Positions 1 to 8,433 of a DNA stretch of 64,000 nt are shown in pieces (positions within the stretch are counted from its first letter, which is position 1; each line of letters opens with the position of its first letter). Source of the DNA: Roseomonas acroporae (GTDB lineage: Bacteria > Pseudomonadota > Alphaproteobacteria > Acetobacterales > Acetobacteraceae); contig NZ_JALPRX010000006.1 of NCBI RefSeq assembly GCF_023223525.1, forward strand, positions 1-64,000, in the 5' to 3' direction. Below the pieces are notes generated by a model that saw nothing but the letters and a program-made list of their open reading frames with translations, was not told the DNA's origin and searched no databases. The position numbers were made by a program, and so were the translations under genes.

Positions 1-1728
1 GGCGGCGCGGCGGTAGAGCAGCCGCGCCGCCGACACGTCGCCGAGCGCCAGCGCCGCGTCGCCGCGCCGGATCAGCGGCGCCAGGCTTCCGGCGCTGGTC
101 CCGGCGCTGGCTGCGGGGCTGGCCGCGCCGCCGGTGCTCCCGCCGGGGGCGGCGCCGGCATTGGCGTTCCGGGCGGGCGGCTTGCTGGCCTGCGGCGCGG
201 TGGCCGGGATGTCGGCGGGCAGGGTCACCATCGGGGGCGCGGGCAACGGCGGCGTCGCGGCGGTCGCCGGCGCGGGATCCGCCGGCCCGGCCGAGGCGGT
301 GGGCGGCGGGGAGGGCGGAATCCCGTCCGACGCGGCCTCGGCGGGCGCGGGCGGCCGGGCCGGGCCGTCGGACGGAGGCGCGGGCGGGGTTTCCGCCGTG
401 ACGGCGGGGTGGGGCGGCGCGGCGGCCGCAGGGGGCGGGGAGGGCTCGGCGTGGCCGTCGGCGCGGTCGCCGGCGGACGGCGGCTGAGGCGCCCCGGCGG
501 CCGGGGCGGGCGCGGCCGGGATCGCGGCGGGCGGCTCCGCGGGCGCACCGGCCGTGGCGCCCGGCGACGTATCGGGTGGCGTGTCCGGGGCGGCGTCGCC
601 GGGCCGGTTGCCGGGCCCGTCGCCGGGCCCGTTGCCGGGATCGTCCCCGGGCGCGGCGGCGGCCCGGGAGGCGGGCGCCGGGGAATCGGCAGCCGAGGCG
701 GTGGGGGAAGGCTGCGGTGCCGGTTCGGCGTCGGGCGGGGCCGGCGTGGCGGCCATGGGCGGATCGGCCGGCAGCCCGGTCGCCGCCGCGCCCTCGGCGG
801 CCGCGACCCGGCGGCCGGCGGGGGCCGGCAGGCCCAGCAGCAGGGCGACGGCCGCGTCGAGGGCATCCGATGCCGGTGGTGCGTCGGGCGTCGCCGGCGC
901 CAGACTGGCCAAGGGGCTGGCCAAGGGGCCGACCGAGGGGCTGGCTGGGGGACTGCCCGCGGGTTGCGGCGATGGCCGGCCGGTCGGCATCGGGTCGACC
1001 GCCGCCGGCGCGCCGAGCGAGGCGAGACGCCGGTCGGTCGGGGCAGGTGCCGTCGGGCGGGAGGCCGTCGCTGGCCGGGCCGTGGCGGGCCGCGGCGCGG
1101 CGCCCGCCGACGGGGCGGGGTAGGCGGGGCGCTCCGCCATGGTCGGCGCGGCGGGGCGCAGCAGCGCCAGCGCGCCGAGCGCGGCCACGGCGAGGCCGCA
1201 GGCGCCGACGAGCAGTCGCAGGCCGCGCCGTGGCGGCGGGGTCGCGGCCCATGCCTCGTCGAGGAGCACGGGCGGGGGCGGCGGCAGCGGCGTCAGCACG
1301 TAGCGCGCCGCGGCGGACCAGGCGCGGGCCTGCGGCGGCGTCGGCTCGGTGGCGGCGGCGAGGTCGCGCTCGATCGCCTCGTGCAGCGTGGCGAGCCGGT
1401 CCGCCTCGATCCCGTGGTAGGCGATCGGCGGCAGCCCGCCGAAGCGCGCGGCGAAGTCCGCCCGGTCGAGCGCGCGCCGCAGCCGTTCGGCCGCGTCCGG
1501 CGTGGACTGCGGCGCGATGTCGATCAGGGCGATGCCGTGGTTGGGATGCAGCAGGGCGAAGGCGACGCGCGTCGGCGGCGGGCCGAAGGCGCAGTCCTCG
1601 ACGATGCTCCAGCCGGGCCGCAGCCGCGTCGTGACGTCCAGCAGCGCGTCGCGCAGGCGTCCCCCGTTCGGGCCGGCGGTGGGTCCGCCGGGAGGCTGGG
1701 CGGGAGGAAGGTCGAAGGATCCGTCCAT
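1..1728 (-). CDS. Ala/Pro-rich single-pass membrane protein, 3' end outside window
   Basis: This reading frame is open for 576 codons from an ATG at 1728 to the left edge, so the C-terminus is missing. Residues 1 to about 150 form an ordinary soluble-looking domain with no family I recognise. A hydrophobic segment follows (GLRLLVGACGLAVAALGALA), then several hundred residues of Ala/Pro/Gly low complexity that include 12-base repeats coding GPGDGPGN-type units. The last visible residues (RRGDAALALGDVSAARLLYR) look like the start of a Sel1/TPR-type helical repeat, which is common in alphaproteobacterial envelope proteins. No signal peptide is visible; the likely topology is a cytoplasmic N-domain, one membrane span and an extended periplasmic part. 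It is divergent from pyrC across an AT-rich gap. The function is unknown. Confidence 0.75.
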   Translation of the reverse strand, partial: MDGSFDLPPAQPPGGPTAGPNGGRLRDALLDVTTRLRPGWSIVEDCAFGPPPTRVAFALLHPNHGIALIDIAPQSTPDAAERLRRALDRADFAARFGGLPPIAYHGIEADRLATLHEAIERDLAAATEPTPPQARAWSAAARYVLTPLPPPPPVLLDEAWAATPPPRRGLRLLVGACGLAVAALGALALLRPAAPTMAERPAYPAPSAGAAPRPATARPATASRPTAPAPTDRRLASLGAPAAVDPMPTGRPSPQPAGSPPASPSVGPLASPLASLAPATPDAPPASDALDAAVALLLGLPAPAGRRVAAAEGAAATGLPADPPMAATPAPPDAEPAPQPSPTASAADSPAPASRAAAAPGDDPGNGPGDGPGNRPGDAAPDTPPDTSPGATAGAPAEPPAAIPAAPAPAAGAPQPPSAGDRADGHAEPSPPPAAAAPPHPAVTAETPPAPPSDGPARPPAPAEAASDGIPPSPPPTASAGPADPAPATAATPPLPAPPMVTLPADIPATAPQASKPPARNANAGAAPGGSTGGAASPAASAGTSAGSLAPLIRRGDAALALGDVSAARLLYRRAA

Positions 1729-1734
1729 GCGCCG

Positions 1735-1860
1735 TACTCCGGCATTATATGCGCAATTATATTTTTTCGGTCGGCGTATACGAGATCCTAATGCTTCGCG
1801 CTTTCGGTTTCATGCGCAACAAGAGAATGTAAGCTCGAATTATGTTGCGAAATTGAAATT
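1735..1860. promoter_or_regulatory. AT-rich divergent intergenic region, likely promoters
   Basis: This stretch is strikingly AT-rich for the window and separates the divergent genes starting at 1728 and 1969. On the minus strand there are two TATAAT hexamers (1744-1749 and 1756-1761), but neither has a good -35 box at 16-18 bases, and the nearer one would leave a leader of only a few bases. It is best read as a promoter region whose elements I cannot place with certainty. Confidence 0.35.
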
Positions 1861-1968
1861 ACAGTGCCCCGCCGGCGGGCGGGGAGCGCGATACGGAATT
1901 CGCGCGCCGGGTGGCGCGATCCGTGCGATGCATCGCGCCCTCGGCAACGGCGCGGAGAAGCGGCTGGC

Positions 1969-3303
1969 ATGGCGACCTATGACCTCGTGCTGCGGGGCGG
2001 CGAGTGCGTCCTTCCCTGGGGCATCGAAGCGGCGGATGTCGGCGTGCGCGCGGGCCGCATCGCGGCGATCGGCGACCTGCGGCACGCGGCGGCGGCCGAG
2101 GTGCTGCACTGCGCGGGGCTGCACGTCCTGCCCGGCCTGATCGACCCGCACGTGCATCTGCGCGACCCCGGGGACCCGGCGGTGGAGACCATCCCGGACG
2201 GCACGAAGGCGGCGCTGCTCGGCGGGCTGACGGCGGTGTTCGACATGCCCAACACCGCGCGCTCCACGGTGGATCTGGAGCGGCTGGACGAGAAGCGGGC
2301 GGGGCTGGAGGGGCGCGCCTGGTGCGACGTCGGCCTCTACGTCGGCGCCACCAAGTCGAACATCCCCGAGCTGGCGATGCTGGAGCTGCAGCCCAACGTC
2401 TGCGCGGTGAAGGTGTTCGCGGGCTCCTCCACGGGCGACCTGCTGGTGGAGGACGATGCCAGCCTGGAGGCGGTGATGCGCGCCGGCCGCCGCCGCATCG
2501 CCTACCACTCGGAGGACGAGTACCGCCTCCAGGAGCGGCGGAAGCTGTTCCACGGCGGCATGCCCTACCGCACGCACATGGAGTGGCGCGACGTGGAGTG
2601 CGCCTTCCTCGGCACGCGGCGGCTGATGGCGCTGGCGCGCAGGACCGGCCGGCCGGCCCACATCCTGCATACCTCCACCGCCGAGGAGCTGGAGTACCTG
2701 AAGGACTTCCGCGACGTCGCGACCTGCGAGGTGCTGGTCAACCATCTCTGCCAGGTGGGGCCGGAGGCCTACGACCGGCTCGGCGGCTACGCGGTGATGA
2801 ACCCGCCGATCCGCGACCAGCGCCACGTCGATGCCGCCTGGGCGGCCGTGGCGGACGGCACGGTGGACTGCATCGGCTCCGACCACGCGCCGCACAGCCG
2901 CGCCAACAAGGAGAAGCCCTGGCCCGAGTGCTCGGCCGGGCTGACCGGCGTGCAGACGCTGGTGCCGCTGATGCTGGACCACGTCACCTCGGGCCGGCTT
3001 TCCCTCGCCCGCCTCGTGGACCTGATGAGCGCCGGGCCGGCGCGCGTGTACGGGGCGGTCGGCAAGGGACGGCTGGCGGCCGGCTACGACGCGGACTTCA
3101 CGGTGGTGGACCTGCGCAGGCAGCGCATGATCGAGGATCGCTGGATCGTCTCGCCCTGCGGCTGGACGCCCTTCGCCGGGCAGGTCTGCACGGGGTGGCC
3201 GGTGATGACGGTGGTGCGCGGCCACGTCGCGATGCGCGACGACGAGGTGCTGGGGACGCCGCGCGGGGCGCCGGTGCGGTTCCTGGAGGCGCGGGGCGGC
3301 TGA
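1969..3303 (+). CDS. pyrC: Dihydroorotase (class I type, PyrC-like)
   Basis: The 444-residue product is a cyclic amidohydrolase that should interconvert N-carbamoyl-aspartate and dihydroorotate in pyrimidine synthesis. The zinc-site motif PGLIDPHVHLRDPG lies near residues 50-63, PNTARST follows the substrate loop, and SDHAPH near residue 305 carries the C-terminal catalytic Asp. A Lys in the stretch CAVKVFAGSSTG fits the carbamylated metal bridge. The ATG at 1969 is chosen because the family alignment begins there (MATYDLVLRGG) and a GGAG lies upstream; the open frame extends further 5' without family-like sequence. The close alternative is allantoinase, but the PNT motif and overall length favour dihydroorotase. 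It is monocistronic and ends at a strong palindrome shared with nasA. Confidence 0.88.
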   Translation: MATYDLVLRGGECVLPWGIEAADVGVRAGRIAAIGDLRHAAAAEVLHCAGLHVLPGLIDPHVHLRDPGDPAVETIPDGTKAALLGGLTAVFDMPNTARSTVDLERLDEKRAGLEGRAWCDVGLYVGATKSNIPELAMLELQPNVCAVKVFAGSSTGDLLVEDDASLEAVMRAGRRRIAYHSEDEYRLQERRKLFHGGMPYRTHMEWRDVECAFLGTRRLMALARRTGRPAHILHTSTAEELEYLKDFRDVATCEVLVNHLCQVGPEAYDRLGGYAVMNPPIRDQRHVDAAWAAVADGTVDCIGSDHAPHSRANKEKPWPECSAGLTGVQTLVPLMLDHVTSGRLSLARLVDLMSAGPARVYGAVGKGRLAAGYDADFTVVDLRRQRMIEDRWIVSPCGWTPFAGQVCTGWPVMTVVRGHVAMRDDEVLGTPRGAPVRFLEARGG

Positions 3304-3364
3304 GCGTCCCGGGCGGGGCGTCCGCGCCCCGCCGGACCCGGAATCCGCCGGTCCGGCCGGGCCC

Positions 3365-3397
3365 TAGAGCGGATCGCCGGAGGGCGGCTACGCCCGG
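3365..3397 (+). repeat. 33-bp dispersed repeat, inverted copy at 6707-6739
   Basis: The sequence beginning TAGAGCGGATCGCCGGAG recurs in inverted orientation at 6707-6739 with one mismatch in 33 bases, so the two copies bracket nasA. A shorter relative (about 21 bases) is at 53473-53493. All copies are intergenic. Confidence 0.7.
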
Positions 3398-3425
3398 AGG
3401 CGTGAATCCGCGCCGAGAACAACGC

Positions 3426-3470
3426 GCTACGGCGAACCGCAGTCCCGACCGGACTGCGGTTCGCCGTAGC
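3426..3470. terminator. Perfect 20-bp palindromic hairpin between convergent genes
   Basis: Two arms of 20 bases pair perfectly around a 5-base loop (CGACC, 3446-3450). It lies between the converging ends of pyrC (3303) and nasA (3576). There is no T-tract on either side, so it is read as a strong bidirectional stem that probably blocks transcripts or protects 3' ends. Confidence 0.55.
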
Positions 3471-3575
3471 CGCGGAGGTCGGGCCATGGGGGCGTAGCCT
3501 TCTTCCCGGCGGGTGCCCGAACCCCTCCCCGGCGGATGGGTGCCGGCCGGGGAAGGCCTCGCCCTCACCCGGGCT

Positions 3576-6554
3576 TCAGGCGGGCACCGCCATCGCCGCC
3601 AGCATGCGGCTGATCTCCGGCCGGCAGGAGCCGCAGCTCGTCCCGGCGCGGGTCGCGGCGCCCACCGCGTCCACGCTGCGCGCCCCCTTCGCGCAGGCCG
3701 CCTCGATGGCGGCGACGGAGACGCCGTTGCAGACGCAGACCAGCGGCGAGGGCGGCGGCCCGTCGGCCAGCCGGCCGGCCAGCAGCGCGGCGCGGGTGGG
3801 GCCGTCGATCGCGGCCGCGGCGAACAGGCCGGCCAGCCATTCGCGCGGCGGCAGGGCGGGCTCCGTGCCGAGGAACAGCACCGCCTCCAGCCGCGCTTCG
3901 CGCAGCAGCACGGCGCGGAACAGGCCGCCGGCCGGATCCTCCAGCGTCAGCCAGCACGATCCGGGCACGGCGAGGGGAGCGCGCAGGCGTTCGAAGGCGG
4001 CTTCCGGCGCGTCCTCGCCCGCCAGCTCGTGCCGCCAGACGCAATCGGCCGAGGGCGGCGCCGCCACGGGCAGGGCGGCGGTCCAGTCGGCGAGGTCGGT
4101 GCCGAGCCTGGTGCGGGCGAGCAGGAAGCCGTGCCAGCGCGCCCGCCAGGGCTCGACCCGCACCGGGGTGTGCTTCAGCTCCGGCTGGCCGCTGACCGGA
4201 TCGACCTCGGCGTTGACGGCCGGGTTGACGCGGCCGCGCGGGGCGAAGCGGTCGGTCCAGTGCATCGGCACGAAGACCGAGCCGCGCCCCTGGCCGGGAT
4301 CGAGTCGCACGCGCAGCACGCCCTCGCCGAAGCGGCTGGCGAGGCGGGCGAGGCTGCCCTCGGCGAGGCCGCCGGGGATGGCGGCGGCGCCCTCCGGGTG
4401 GATGGCCAGGAAGGGCTCGGGGATGTGGGCCATGAGGCGTGGCGCGAGGCCGGTGCGGGTCATGGTGTGCCACTGGTCGCGCACGCGGCCGGTGAGCAGG
4501 GCGAGCGGGTATTCGGCCGAGGTGGCGTTGCGGGGGGCACGGAAGGGGGTCGGCACGAAGCGCGCCGGGCCCTGGGCGAGCAGGCGGCCGCCGCCGGGTG
4601 CCGCGGGCGCGCCGAAGGGGGCCGTGGGCGCGGCGGCGGCGGCGGAGCGCGGCGTGGGGGCGCGACGGCCGCCAGGGGTGGTGGCCAGGGGAACGGCCAG
4701 CGGAACGGCCCGGGGGGCAGTCGCGGAAGCCGCCGGGGCGGCGAGCACCGAGACGGCCACCACCCCGTCGAGCGAGGTGCCGGTGGCGGCGGGCAGCACC
4801 GGGCCGGCGGGCACGGCGCGCGCGGCCGGTGCGACCTCGGCCACGGTGCCGGCGAGCGGGTCGCCGGCGAGGCCGCCGCCGGTGCCGGCCGGGCAGGGCC
4901 AGCGCGTGGGCGGCATGGCGTCGTAGCCGGCATCCGAGAGGGCGGCGAGGCCGGAGATGTCGAACAGGCGGTGCGCCGCGCCGCCGCCATGGGGGCCGGC
5001 CGCGCGGCCGAGGCCGGTCAGCGCGGCGTGCTCGCGGAACAGGTCGGCCGGGCCGGTCCAGGCGAAGGCCTCGCCCCAGCCGAGGCGGCGCGCCACCTGC
5101 GCCACGATCCACCAGTCGGGGCGGGCGTCGCCCGGCCAGGGCAGGAAGCCGCGCTGGCGGCTGATGACGCGTTCGCTGTTGGTCACCGTGCCGCTCTTCT
5201 CGCCCCAGGCGAGGGCGGGGAGGCGGACATGGGCGAGGTCGGCCGTGTCGGATTCGCGGGTGCAGTCGGAGACGACGAGGAAGGGCGCGCGGGCGAGGGC
5301 CTCGCGCACGCCCTCGGCCTCGGGCAGCGAGACGGCGGGGTTGGTGGCCATCACCCAGAGCGCGCCGAGCTTCCCGGCGGCGAGGGCGCGGAACATCTCC
5401 ACCGCCTTCATGCCCGGCGTCGTGGCGAGGTTGGGCGCGCCCCAGTAGCCGCGCAGCAGCGCCGCCTCGTCCGGCCGGTCCCATTCCAGATGGCCGGCGA
5501 GCATGTTGGCGAGCGCCCCCACCTCGCGCCCGCCCATCGCGTTGGGCTGGCCGGTGATGCTGAACGGGCCCATGCCGGGGCGGCCGATGCGGCCGGTCAG
5601 CAAATGGCAGTTGATGATCGCGTTGACCTTGTCGGCGCCGGCCGAGGACTGGTTGGTGCCCTGGCTCCACAGCGTCACGGTGCGCGGGGTGGCGGCGAAC
5701 CAGTCGAGGAAGGTGGCGAGGTCGGCGGGGTCGAGCCCGGTCGGCGCCGCGCCGGCGGCGTCCGCGCGGGCGGCGGCGAGGGCGGCGTCGAGCCCGGTGG
5801 TGTTGGCGGCGACCCAGGCCGGGTCGGCGCGGCCGGAATCGTGCAGGTGCAGGAGCAGGGCGTTGAACAGCGCCACGTCGCTGCCGGGGCGCAGCGGCAG
5901 GTGCAGGTCGGCGCCCTCGCAGGTGGCGGTGCGGCGCGGGTCGATCACCACCACGCGCATCCCCGGCCGCGCCGCCTTCGCCGCCACCAGGCGCTGGAAC
6001 ACCACCGGGTGGCACCAGGCGAGGTTGCTGCCCACCAGCACGACGAGGTCGGCCTGCTCCAGGTCCTCGTAGATGCCGGGCACGATGTCCTCGCCGAAGG
6101 CGCGGCGGTGGCCGGCCACGGCGCTGGCCATGCAGAGGCGGGAATTGCTGTCGATGTTGGCGGTGCCGAGGAAGCCCTTCGCGAACTTGTTGGCCGCGTA
6201 GTAGTCCTCGGTGAGGAGCTGGCCCGAGACGTAGAGCGCCACGCCCTCCGGGCCGCGTTCCGCCCGCGCGCGGCGGAAGCCCTCGGCCACGGCGTCGAGC
6301 GCCGCGGCCCAGGAGGCGCGGCGGCCGCGTACCTCGGGGTGCAGCAGCCGGCCCTCCAGCCCCACCGTCTCGCCCAGCGCCGTGCCCTTCGAGCAGAGCC
6401 GGCCGCCATTGGCCGGGTGCGCCGGGTCGCCCGCGATCAGCGTGCCGTCGCGGAAATCCGCGCCGTTGGCCGGGCGCGCCAGGACGCCGCAGCCGACGCC
6501 GCAATAGGGGCAGGTGGTGCGGGTGGCGGCGGCAACGGGCTGCGATCCGTCCAT
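3576..6554 (-). CDS. nasA: Assimilatory nitrate reductase catalytic subunit with C-terminal [2Fe-2S] domain
   Basis: The 992-residue molybdenum bis-MGD enzyme reduces nitrate to nitrite in the cytoplasm. The N-terminal [4Fe-4S] ligands are visible as CPYCGVGCGV followed by CSKG about 30 residues later. The molybdopterin oxidoreductase core follows (GTNQSSAGADKVNAIINCH, then GQPNAMGGREVG), and a dinucleotide-binding domain lies around residues 700-820. The C-terminus carries a BFD-like [2Fe-2S] motif (CVCNGVS and later CGSC), as in Klebsiella-type NasA, which receives electrons from a reductase partner. The ATG at 6554 is chosen because AAGGAG lies 13 bases upstream and the protein then starts just before the iron-sulfur motif. 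It is last in the nitrate cluster, 286 bases after the flavoprotein gene, and may have its own transcript. Confidence 0.93.
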   Translation of the reverse strand: MDGSQPVAAATRTTCPYCGVGCGVLARPANGADFRDGTLIAGDPAHPANGGRLCSKGTALGETVGLEGRLLHPEVRGRRASWAAALDAVAEGFRRARAERGPEGVALYVSGQLLTEDYYAANKFAKGFLGTANIDSNSRLCMASAVAGHRRAFGEDIVPGIYEDLEQADLVVLVGSNLAWCHPVVFQRLVAAKAARPGMRVVVIDPRRTATCEGADLHLPLRPGSDVALFNALLLHLHDSGRADPAWVAANTTGLDAALAAARADAAGAAPTGLDPADLATFLDWFAATPRTVTLWSQGTNQSSAGADKVNAIINCHLLTGRIGRPGMGPFSITGQPNAMGGREVGALANMLAGHLEWDRPDEAALLRGYWGAPNLATTPGMKAVEMFRALAAGKLGALWVMATNPAVSLPEAEGVREALARAPFLVVSDCTRESDTADLAHVRLPALAWGEKSGTVTNSERVISRQRGFLPWPGDARPDWWIVAQVARRLGWGEAFAWTGPADLFREHAALTGLGRAAGPHGGGAAHRLFDISGLAALSDAGYDAMPPTRWPCPAGTGGGLAGDPLAGTVAEVAPAARAVPAGPVLPAATGTSLDGVVAVSVLAAPAASATAPRAVPLAVPLATTPGGRRAPTPRSAAAAAPTAPFGAPAAPGGGRLLAQGPARFVPTPFRAPRNATSAEYPLALLTGRVRDQWHTMTRTGLAPRLMAHIPEPFLAIHPEGAAAIPGGLAEGSLARLASRFGEGVLRVRLDPGQGRGSVFVPMHWTDRFAPRGRVNPAVNAEVDPVSGQPELKHTPVRVEPWRARWHGFLLARTRLGTDLADWTAALPVAAPPSADCVWRHELAGEDAPEAAFERLRAPLAVPGSCWLTLEDPAGGLFRAVLLREARLEAVLFLGTEPALPPREWLAGLFAAAAIDGPTRAALLAGRLADGPPPSPLVCVCNGVSVAAIEAACAKGARSVDAVGAATRAGTSCGSCRPEISRMLAAMAVPA

Positions 6555-6608
6555 CTTGGCGGACTCTCCTTCGGGTTGGGCATCGGCAAGCAGGAGTTGT
6601 GCCGCGCG

Positions 6609-6628
6609 GGGGCGGGGCGCCGCCCCCG
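6609..6628. terminator. GC hairpin upstream of nasA
   Basis: Arms GGGGGCG and CGCCCCC pair across a short loop and are followed by GGACCCC. The same hairpin-plus-GGACCCC design occurs at 29841-29902. It lies in the 286-base gap between the flavoprotein gene and nasA. Confidence 0.35.
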
Positions 6629-6738
6629 GACCCCGGCAGGGAGGGGGCTTCCCTCTCCGCACTCTCCCGCCGGGAAGCTCGGTTTCCTGGATCTCCGCCG
6701 GCGCGGCCGGGCGCAGCCGCCCTCCGGCGATCCGCTCT

Positions 6739-6779
6739 AGAGCCGATCCAGCCTGACTGTATCAGGCCGGAACGGTTCT
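6739..6779. repeat. 41-bp nested hairpin repeat, copy 1
   Basis: An inner stem GCCTGA/TCAGGC with loop CTGTA sits inside an 11-base outer stem. This copy has one mismatch and one wobble in the outer stem. It differs at two positions from the perfect copy at 59125-59165. Confidence 0.7.
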
Positions 6780-6786
6780 AACCTTT

Positions 6787-6840
6787 TGATTTTCCGCATT
6801 TTCCGAGCCGCTGAGCGAGGACGCTCAGCTTGAAAATGCT
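6787..6840 (-). repeat. Structured intergenic repeat abutting a stop codon, copy A
   Basis: Read on the minus strand it follows directly on the TAG of the flavoprotein gene and contains the stem TGAGCG-TCCT-CGCTCA, then a GGAAAATGC that can pair back to GCATTTTC. A related element with changed but still complementary stem bases is at 20937-20990, also starting right after a TAG stop. Confidence 0.6.
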
Positions 6841-8433
6841 CTAGTACACGTCCCGCTGGTACCGCCCCTGCCGCCCGAGCGCGCCGAGCCAGTCCCGCGC
6901 CTGGTCGGCGGAAAGCTGTCCCTCCCGCATCGCGATCTCGCGCAGCGCCGCGTCCACGTCCTTCGCCATGCGGCTGGCGTCGCCGCAGACGTAGAAGTGC
7001 GCGCCGTCCTGGAACCAGCGCCACAGCTCGGCGCCCGACTCGCGCATGCGGTCCTGCACGTAGACCTTGCGCGCGCCGTCGCGCGACCAGGCGAGGGAGA
7101 GGCGGGCGAGGGTGCCGTCCGCCTGCCACGCCTCCAGCTCGTCGCGGAACAGGAAGTCGGCGGCCTCGCGCTGGTCGCCGAAGAACAGCCAGGTGCGTCC
7201 CCTGAGGCCCCCCTTGAGCCCCAGGGCGGCGCGGTGCTGGAGGAAGGCGCGGAAGGGGGCGATGCCGGTGCCCGGGCCGCACATGATGACGGGTGCCTCC
7301 GGGTTGGCCGGCAGGCGGAAATGGCTGCCCTGGATGTAGGCGCGCAGCGGCGTCCCGGCGTCGCAGCGGTGGCCGAGATGGCAGGAGGCGACGCCGTCCC
7401 GCACGCGGCCGCGCCGCTCGGCCCGCACCACGGACATGCACAGCTCGACCCGGCCCGGCACGGCGAGCGGCGAGGAGGCGATGGAGTAGAGGCGCGGCTT
7501 GAGCACCGGCAGCGAGGCGACGAGCTGGTCGAGCGGCGGGCGGGCGGAGGGGAAGGCTTCCAGCAGGTCGAGCAGGTCCGCGGCATCGGGCTCGGCGCCG
7601 TCGTCGCCGTCGGCGAGGGCGCGCAGGGCCTTCGCCTCGGCCGGGTCCTTCGCGGTGCCGGCGAGCAGGTCCAGCGTGCGGTCCAGCGGCCGGGCGATGT
7701 CGCGCTCGGACAGGAAGGCGGCGCGCAGGGGCACGGTGCCGGGTTCGATGCCGGGCACGGATTCGTCGCCGGTGGCGCCGAGCGCCGCAAGGCAGGCGGC
7801 GGCGAGGGCGGGGTCGTTGTCCGCCTGCACGCCGATGCTGTCGCCGGGCTCGTAGCGCAGGCCGCTGGCCGTGAGGTCGATCACGACGTGGCGCACGTCC
7901 TTGGCGGAGGCCGCGGCGGTCAGGCGCGCCGCCGAGAGCAGCGAGACCGGCTCGCCGAGCGGACGCGCGGGCTTCGTGGCGGGGGCGGCGGCGGGCTTCG
8001 CGGCGGGGGCCTCCGCCACCAGCGCCTTGAGCGCCTTGCTGGTCGCCTTGGCGCCGGGGACGCAGAGGGAGAGGGAGGTCTCCCTGCCCTCCGCGATCGC
8101 CTCCGCGTAGCTCTGGCAGAGATAGCCGCACTGGCCGCAGTCGAGCTGCGCCATGCAGGCCATCAGGCGGCGCGACATCGGCCGGCCCTCGGCGAGCTTG
8201 AGTCGCTCGGGCAGCTCGACCGCCGGGTCGTGCCAGGGGAATTCCTCCTCCTCGGGCGCGGCCAGGGCGGTGGCAGTGGACATGCCGGCGGCGCCGGCCT
8301 GCGCCTCGCCGTACAGCCCGGCGAGGAAGCCGTTCAGCCAGGCGCGCTGCGCCGGCGAGAAGGGGGCGCTCTCCGGGATCATCGGGATGACCGGGGGCTT
8401 GGCGGGAGCGCCGGAGGGAACGATCGCGTTCAT
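6841..8433 (-). CDS. CysJ-like NADPH-flavin reductase with an N-terminal 4Fe-4S domain
   Basis: The 530-residue protein matches the FAD/NADPH half of sulfite reductase flavoprotein CysJ: RLYSIASSPL and PGTGIAPFRAF for flavin and nucleotide binding, FYVCGDASRMAKDV near the C-terminus and the ending RYQRDVY. The flavodoxin domain of CysJ is absent. In its place is a small cysteine cluster (C99, C102, C106, C124 in CGQCGYLC and CVPG) resembling the Fe-S domain of RnfB-type proteins. Residues 25-42 (FSPAQRAWLNGFLAGLYG) resemble the N-terminal segment of CysJ and also the start of the neighbouring NirA. The ATG overlaps the nirA stop by 4 bases, so it is probably the electron donor of that nitrite (or a sulfite) reductase. 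Confidence 0.85.
   Translation of the reverse strand: MNAIVPSGAPAKPPVIPMIPESAPFSPAQRAWLNGFLAGLYGEAQAGAAGMSTATALAAPEEEEFPWHDPAVELPERLKLAEGRPMSRRLMACMAQLDCGQCGYLCQSYAEAIAEGRETSLSLCVPGAKATSKALKALVAEAPAAKPAAAPATKPARPLGEPVSLLSAARLTAAASAKDVRHVVIDLTASGLRYEPGDSIGVQADNDPALAAACLAALGATGDESVPGIEPGTVPLRAAFLSERDIARPLDRTLDLLAGTAKDPAEAKALRALADGDDGAEPDAADLLDLLEAFPSARPPLDQLVASLPVLKPRLYSIASSPLAVPGRVELCMSVVRAERRGRVRDGVASCHLGHRCDAGTPLRAYIQGSHFRLPANPEAPVIMCGPGTGIAPFRAFLQHRAALGLKGGLRGRTWLFFGDQREAADFLFRDELEAWQADGTLARLSLAWSRDGARKVYVQDRMRESGAELWRWFQDGAHFYVCGDASRMAKDVDAALREIAMREGQLSADQARDWLGALGRQGRYQRDVY

Noticed and set aside
1744-1761. TATAAT boxes as a defined promoter for the first gene
   Set aside because: No acceptable -35 element stands at the right distance, so only a promoter region is annotated.
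6555-6840. Second ANTAR leader before nasA
   Set aside because: No AAUGGC-type hexaloop pair was found; the gap is filled by dispersed repeats.
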